A stretch of 64,000 nucleotides of DNA from Martinezella dioscoreae (GTDB lineage Bacteria; Pseudomonadota; Alphaproteobacteria; Rhizobiales; Rhizobiaceae), in the NCBI RefSeq assembly GCF_009176305.1, contig NZ_BLAJ01000005.1, positions 248,001 to 312,000 of the forward strand, written 5' to 3'. The number at the start of each line of letters is the position of its first letter. The stretch's first letter is position 1. Position numbers and translations under genes: made by a program. Below the pieces are notes generated by a model. The model was not told the DNA's origin and ran no database searches. It saw only the letters and a list, made by a program, of their open reading frames with translations. Positions 61,229 through 64,000 of this stretch are shown one piece after another.

Positions 61229-62137
61229 ATGAGCAAAGACAAATCATCCGGCCGTCAGGGCCAAGACAGCACCGCCGGCGACCGCTCGGCCAAGGACACT
61301 CATTATGCAACGCTGCGCCGCGCGCATCGCGATGCCAAGCGCGAGCGTGGCGAGATACCGACGCCGACGCCACAGAAGCGCAAGAAGGCCGGCGCTGACG
61401 ATTGGAAGCCGCCGGCGCTCGCGCCCGACCAGGTCTTTCTCTATGGCCTGCATACGGTTCGCGCGGCGCTGACCAACCCACAGCGCAAGAACGTCAAGCT
61501 GTCGGCCACCCAGAATGCGCTGGTACGGCTGGAAGTCGGCCCGGCCGAGCAGCTCGGCATCCCGGTCGAGATCGTCTCGCCGCAGGATATCGACAAGGTG
61601 CTTGGTCCGGAGGCGATCCATCAGGGCGTCATGCTGGAAACGCGCCCCCTGCCCGTGCGCCGCCTCGAGGCATTGAAAGACAGTCCGCTGCTGCTCGTTC
61701 TCGATCAGGTGACGGACCCGCACAATGTCGGCGCCATCATGCGTTCGGCCGTCGCTTTCGATGCGGGTGCGGTCATTACCACGCAGCGCCACAGCCCGAC
61801 CGAATCAGGCGTAATGGCAAAATCGGCCTCGGGCGCGCTCGAGCTCATACCTTATATACAGATCACCAATCTTGCCGATGCGCTCGAAGAACTGCATCGT
61901 CTCGGCTTCACGACCATCGGGCTCGATTCGGAAGGTCCGGCTCCGCTGGAAGGCACCTTTAGCGGCGACAAGATCGCCCTCGTGCTCGGCTCCGAGGGCA
62001 AGGGCCTGCGCCAGAAAACGCGGGAAACGGTGAATGCGCTCGCTCGGCTCGATATGCCAGGCGCCATCAAGTCGCTGAATGTCTCGAATGCAGCCGCGAT
62101 CGCGCTATATGCGACGCGGTCCTATCTCAAATCATAG
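61229..62137 (+). CDS. rlmB: 23S rRNA 2'-O-methyltransferase, TrmH/RlmB family (SPOUT)
   Basis: This 302-residue enzyme would methylate G2251-type ribose in 23S rRNA. It has a basic N-terminal extension (about 1-60), a substrate-binding domain (FLYGLHTVRAAL) and the SPOUT knot with motif 1 (DQVTDPHNVGAIMRSA), motif 2 (LVLGSEGKGL) and motif 3 (KSLNVSNAAAIALY). It is divergent from the tRNA-Tyr promoter, in keeping with a translation-linked role. RlmB is the closest match, but another TrmH paralogue cannot be excluded. Confidence 0.9.
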   Translation: MSKDKSSGRQGQDSTAGDRSAKDTHYATLRRAHRDAKRERGEIPTPTPQKRKKAGADDWKPPALAPDQVFLYGLHTVRAALTNPQRKNVKLSATQNALVRLEVGPAEQLGIPVEIVSPQDIDKVLGPEAIHQGVMLETRPLPVRRLEALKDSPLLLVLDQVTDPHNVGAIMRSAVAFDAGAVITTQRHSPTESGVMAKSASGALELIPYIQITNLADALEELHRLGFTTIGLDSEGPAPLEGTFSGDKIALVLGSEGKGLRQKTRETVNALARLDMPGAIKSLNVSNAAAIALYATRSYLKS

Positions 62138-62177
62138 TGGCGCCTTTGGCGGCCGCAGCACGTTGGGAGAATTTGCT

Positions 62178-62867
62178 TTGATCCGTCTTCTTGGTCCTGC
62201 GGCGATTGCCGCCGCCCTTGCCTTGACAATGATCCAGCCGGCACGCGCCGCCGATGACGAAATGATCCAGGCGCAAGCCGGCGTCTGGCTGGTTGCGCCG
62301 GAAAACGGCGCCAAGGGCTGCCGCCTTACCTTCGGCACGAATACCGTGTCTGGCGGCTACGAGGTTACGGGGGCGGACGCCTGCGCGACGCCACTTCCCG
62401 CGCTCGCCGCAGCCAAGATCTGGAATTTCACCGATGACGGGTCGCTGGCGATCGCGGATGGTGGGGGCAAGCCTCTCATGCGCTTCCAGCAGGAGGAAGG
62501 CTCGCCATGGGAAAGCGAAGGCGGCGATCGGACGTGGCTGCTGCCGGCGCTCGGCGATGTCGATCACGTGCCGACCACCGAAAGCCTTGCCGGCGCCTGG
62601 CGCATCCAGACGCCGGACGGCAAGCCCGTCTGCGATATCACGCTCACCACCGAAAAGGATCAGGACGGCACCGCCAAGATGTCATCGAGCGGCAACTGCG
62701 CCGGCGAAGTCGGCGACCTCAAGCTTTCCCTTTGGGCGACAGAAGGGTTCGGACTTGTCATGCTGGGCAGCGATGGCTCCTCGCTCTCTTTTGATATGAA
62801 GCCCGACGGCAGTTTCCAGAAGTCCGAGGAAGAGGAAGGCGAGCCGCTGCTGCTGGTCCGCAAATAA
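62178..62867 (+). CDS. Periplasmic tandem AprI/Inh-like protease-inhibitor-domain protein (TTG start)
   Basis: This 229-residue exported protein starts at TTG 62178 with GGGAGA upstream; the frame upstream overlaps rlmB and is not family-like. A signal peptide (about 1-24, cleavage near ARAADD) is followed by two similar domains. Each has GxW..., a Cys pair (GCRLTF...ADACATPL and VCDITLT...GNCAGEV), W/L-rich strands and a final F..EE segment. This matches the alkaline-proteinase inhibitor (AprI/Inh) barrel in tandem. No serralysin-type protease is present in the window. It follows rlmB by 40 bases. Confidence 0.75.
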   Translation: MIRLLGPAAIAAALALTMIQPARAADDEMIQAQAGVWLVAPENGAKGCRLTFGTNTVSGGYEVTGADACATPLPALAAAKIWNFTDDGSLAIADGGGKPLMRFQQEEGSPWESEGGDRTWLLPALGDVDHVPTTESLAGAWRIQTPDGKPVCDITLTTEKDQDGTAKMSSSGNCAGEVGDLKLSLWATEGFGLVMLGSDGSSLSFDMKPDGSFQKSEEEEGEPLLLVRK

Positions 62868-62925
62868 GCCGGCTGAAGCATATCTAAGCACGCTCACCGC
62901 GAGCGCCAAATCAAGCGCGTAATGC

Positions 62926-63219
62926 TCATCGTACGATCATCGGCGCCGGGTGCCAGGCCGATTGGCGCCAAAGCACCCTCTCGGTAACGGGGCAGCCATC
63001 CTGCAGCTTCGCCCAGGAGGTGACATTGAGGTTCATCTCGCATTGCGCAAGGTAGCTCCGCCCCCCGACGGTCATACAGGCGACCTCGCCGACCGCATGC
63101 TGCTTTCCATCCGCATTTTTACAGTAGCAGTTTTCGCCAGCCAACGCTGATGCGCCTGTGAACGCCGTGATCATGACAAGCGGCAATCCCAAGACGACAT
63201 GCCGCGATATCTCGCGCAT
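62926..63219 (-). CDS. Small secreted Cys-rich hypothetical protein
   Basis: This 97-residue protein has a signal peptide (about 1-27, SALAGE) and a compact domain with four Cys (ENCYCKNADGKQHAVGEVAC, AQCEMNLNV and DGCPVT). That suggests two disulfides in the periplasm. The codon pattern supports coding. No family name can be given. It is convergent with the inhibitor-domain gene. Confidence 0.65.
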   Translation of the reverse strand: MREISRHVVLGLPLVMITAFTGASALAGENCYCKNADGKQHAVGEVACMTVGGRSYLAQCEMNLNVTSWAKLQDGCPVTERVLWRQSAWHPAPMIVR

Positions 63220-63365
63220 GAACGTATCCTCCCCACCACAGATGGATGAAGTGTATGCCGATTTCCGACGTTGTAAATGCGTCTACAATCCCGAGCAGGC
63301 AGGCGAATGGATGCATGAAGAACCGGGGGACGATTTGATGCGCTCGCCAGGACCCATCGGTAGGT

Positions 63366-63635
63366 TCAGTGAACCATAGGGTCCGCTTCGTCGAAGAACG
63401 ACCGGATGCCGTCGCGCGCAATCGTCGCCAGGAACTCGTCGAATGCCTCGCGGTCGGTCGCGAAGGGCTCTTCCCATTCGATCAGGTCTTCCTCCGGCGT
63501 GATGACCTCCATCCGCCAGTCGGCATTGGTGCCGGCCGGGCGAAAGATATCGACCAGGACAGTCACGCCATCGTCGGTGAATTCACCCGAAAGCTCGGAG
63601 TGTTCGAGTTTAGGCTTCTTGGGCTTGCTCGGCAT
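63366..63635 (-). CDS. Small acidic hypothetical protein
   Basis: This 89-residue protein starts MPSKPKKPKLEHSELSG with a basic tip. It then has strands TVLVDIFRPAGTNADWRMEVI and helices DREAFDEFLATIARDGIRSFF, a small alpha-beta layout. ATG 63635 is chosen because the upstream frame (to 63731) lacks coding character. It lies downstream of tRNA-Thr. No family is recognised. Confidence 0.6.
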   Translation of the reverse strand: MPSKPKKPKLEHSELSGEFTDDGVTVLVDIFRPAGTNADWRMEVITPEEDLIEWEEPFATDREAFDEFLATIARDGIRSFFDEADPMVH

Positions 63636-63768
63636 ATGGTTCCAGGCACACGAATATGGGATGGATGACTGTGACGAGCGTTCGGAGCCCGTTAGCAAAG
63701 AGATATTATGTCGTTGCCGCCGGTTTTCCATACCGGAGATGAAACGATCGACGATATTCAGGAAAAAA

Positions 63769-63844
<76 letters not shown>

Positions 63845-64000
63845 GTATGGGCATGCCAAATAACAGACTTTGAAATCCTGTAAAGGGAAAATCGGCCGAT
63901 CCACGTTAAAGCTGGGGATCGACCGATTCACCAGTTCGAGCGAAACGTCTTGTCGCGGCAGGGGAATAACATTACGAAGAATCGCTATTCAGAGGACATT
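63845..64000. other. Window end, no gene seen
   Basis: These 156 bases upstream of tRNA-Thr should contain its promoter. No clear -35/-10 pair and no coding frame were found. Confidence 0.4.

Noticed and set aside
63119..63421. A 100-codon minus-strand frame overlapping the Cys-rich secreted protein gene
   Set aside because: It overlaps the better supported gene with a signal peptide in another frame and has no coding-like composition.

Overview
The window looks like a core chromosomal segment of an alphaproteobacterium of the Rhizobium/Agrobacterium group. Supporting signs are the high-GC coding bias, the str-S10-spc-alpha order without infA or rpmJ, a 1380-residue RpoB and 1402-residue RpoC, two tuf genes, DUF1656/FUSC/HlyD efflux genes, and CTTG-N17 promoters. 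Species cannot be fixed from sequence reading alone.

Left part (1-21.7 kb), mixed functions. An ABC-F ATPase end is followed, on the minus strand, by an overlapping four-gene operon (184-4367). It encodes a four-helix coiled-coil membrane protein, a membrane-anchored von Willebrand A-like protein, a MotA/ExbB-like channel protein and a MotB/OmpA-like peptidoglycan-binding protein. This is the best candidate for an undescribed machine: an ion-driven envelope complex with a plausible acidic transmembrane residue. Next come a BTAD/SARP-type regulator with TPRs, a ketopantoate-reductase homologue, and a DapA-fold protein whose aligned catalytic residues are all replaced. Small orphan proteins, rarA-degP-like genes, an LprI-like protein, a rhizobial repeat, ilvD, msrPQ, a MarR-controlled efflux operon (marR, FUSC, DUF1656, HlyD) and a DUF2809 gene complete the part.

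Middle (21.8-54.4 kb), all minus strand. This is the translation/transcription superoperon. In transcription order it runs tRNA-Trp, secE, nusG, rplKA, rplJL, rpoBC, [a plus-strand orphan], rpsLG, fusA, tuf1, rpsJ, rplCDWB, rpsS, rplV, rpsC, rplP, rpmC, rpsQ, rplNXE, rpsNH, rplFR, rpsE, rpmD, rplO, secY, adk, rpsM, rpsK, rpoA, rplQ. Long intercistronic gaps hold perfect hairpins. At least two look like true terminators (after rpsQ and after rplO), so the cluster is probably several transcription units. The RpoB rifampicin region and RpsL streptomycin sites are wild-type.

Right part (54.5-64 kb). The ancestral order tRNA-Thr, tRNA-Tyr, tRNA-Gly, tufB, (tRNA-Trp), secE, nusG survives on the minus strand but is broken up by inserted genes. 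These are two glycosyltransferase-like genes, an epimerase, a GrpB-family gene, a small kinase, a DUF3597 gene, rlmB, a tandem protease-inhibitor-domain protein and small secreted or hypothetical proteins. tuf2 is almost identical to tuf1, with identity stopping at the start and stop codons.
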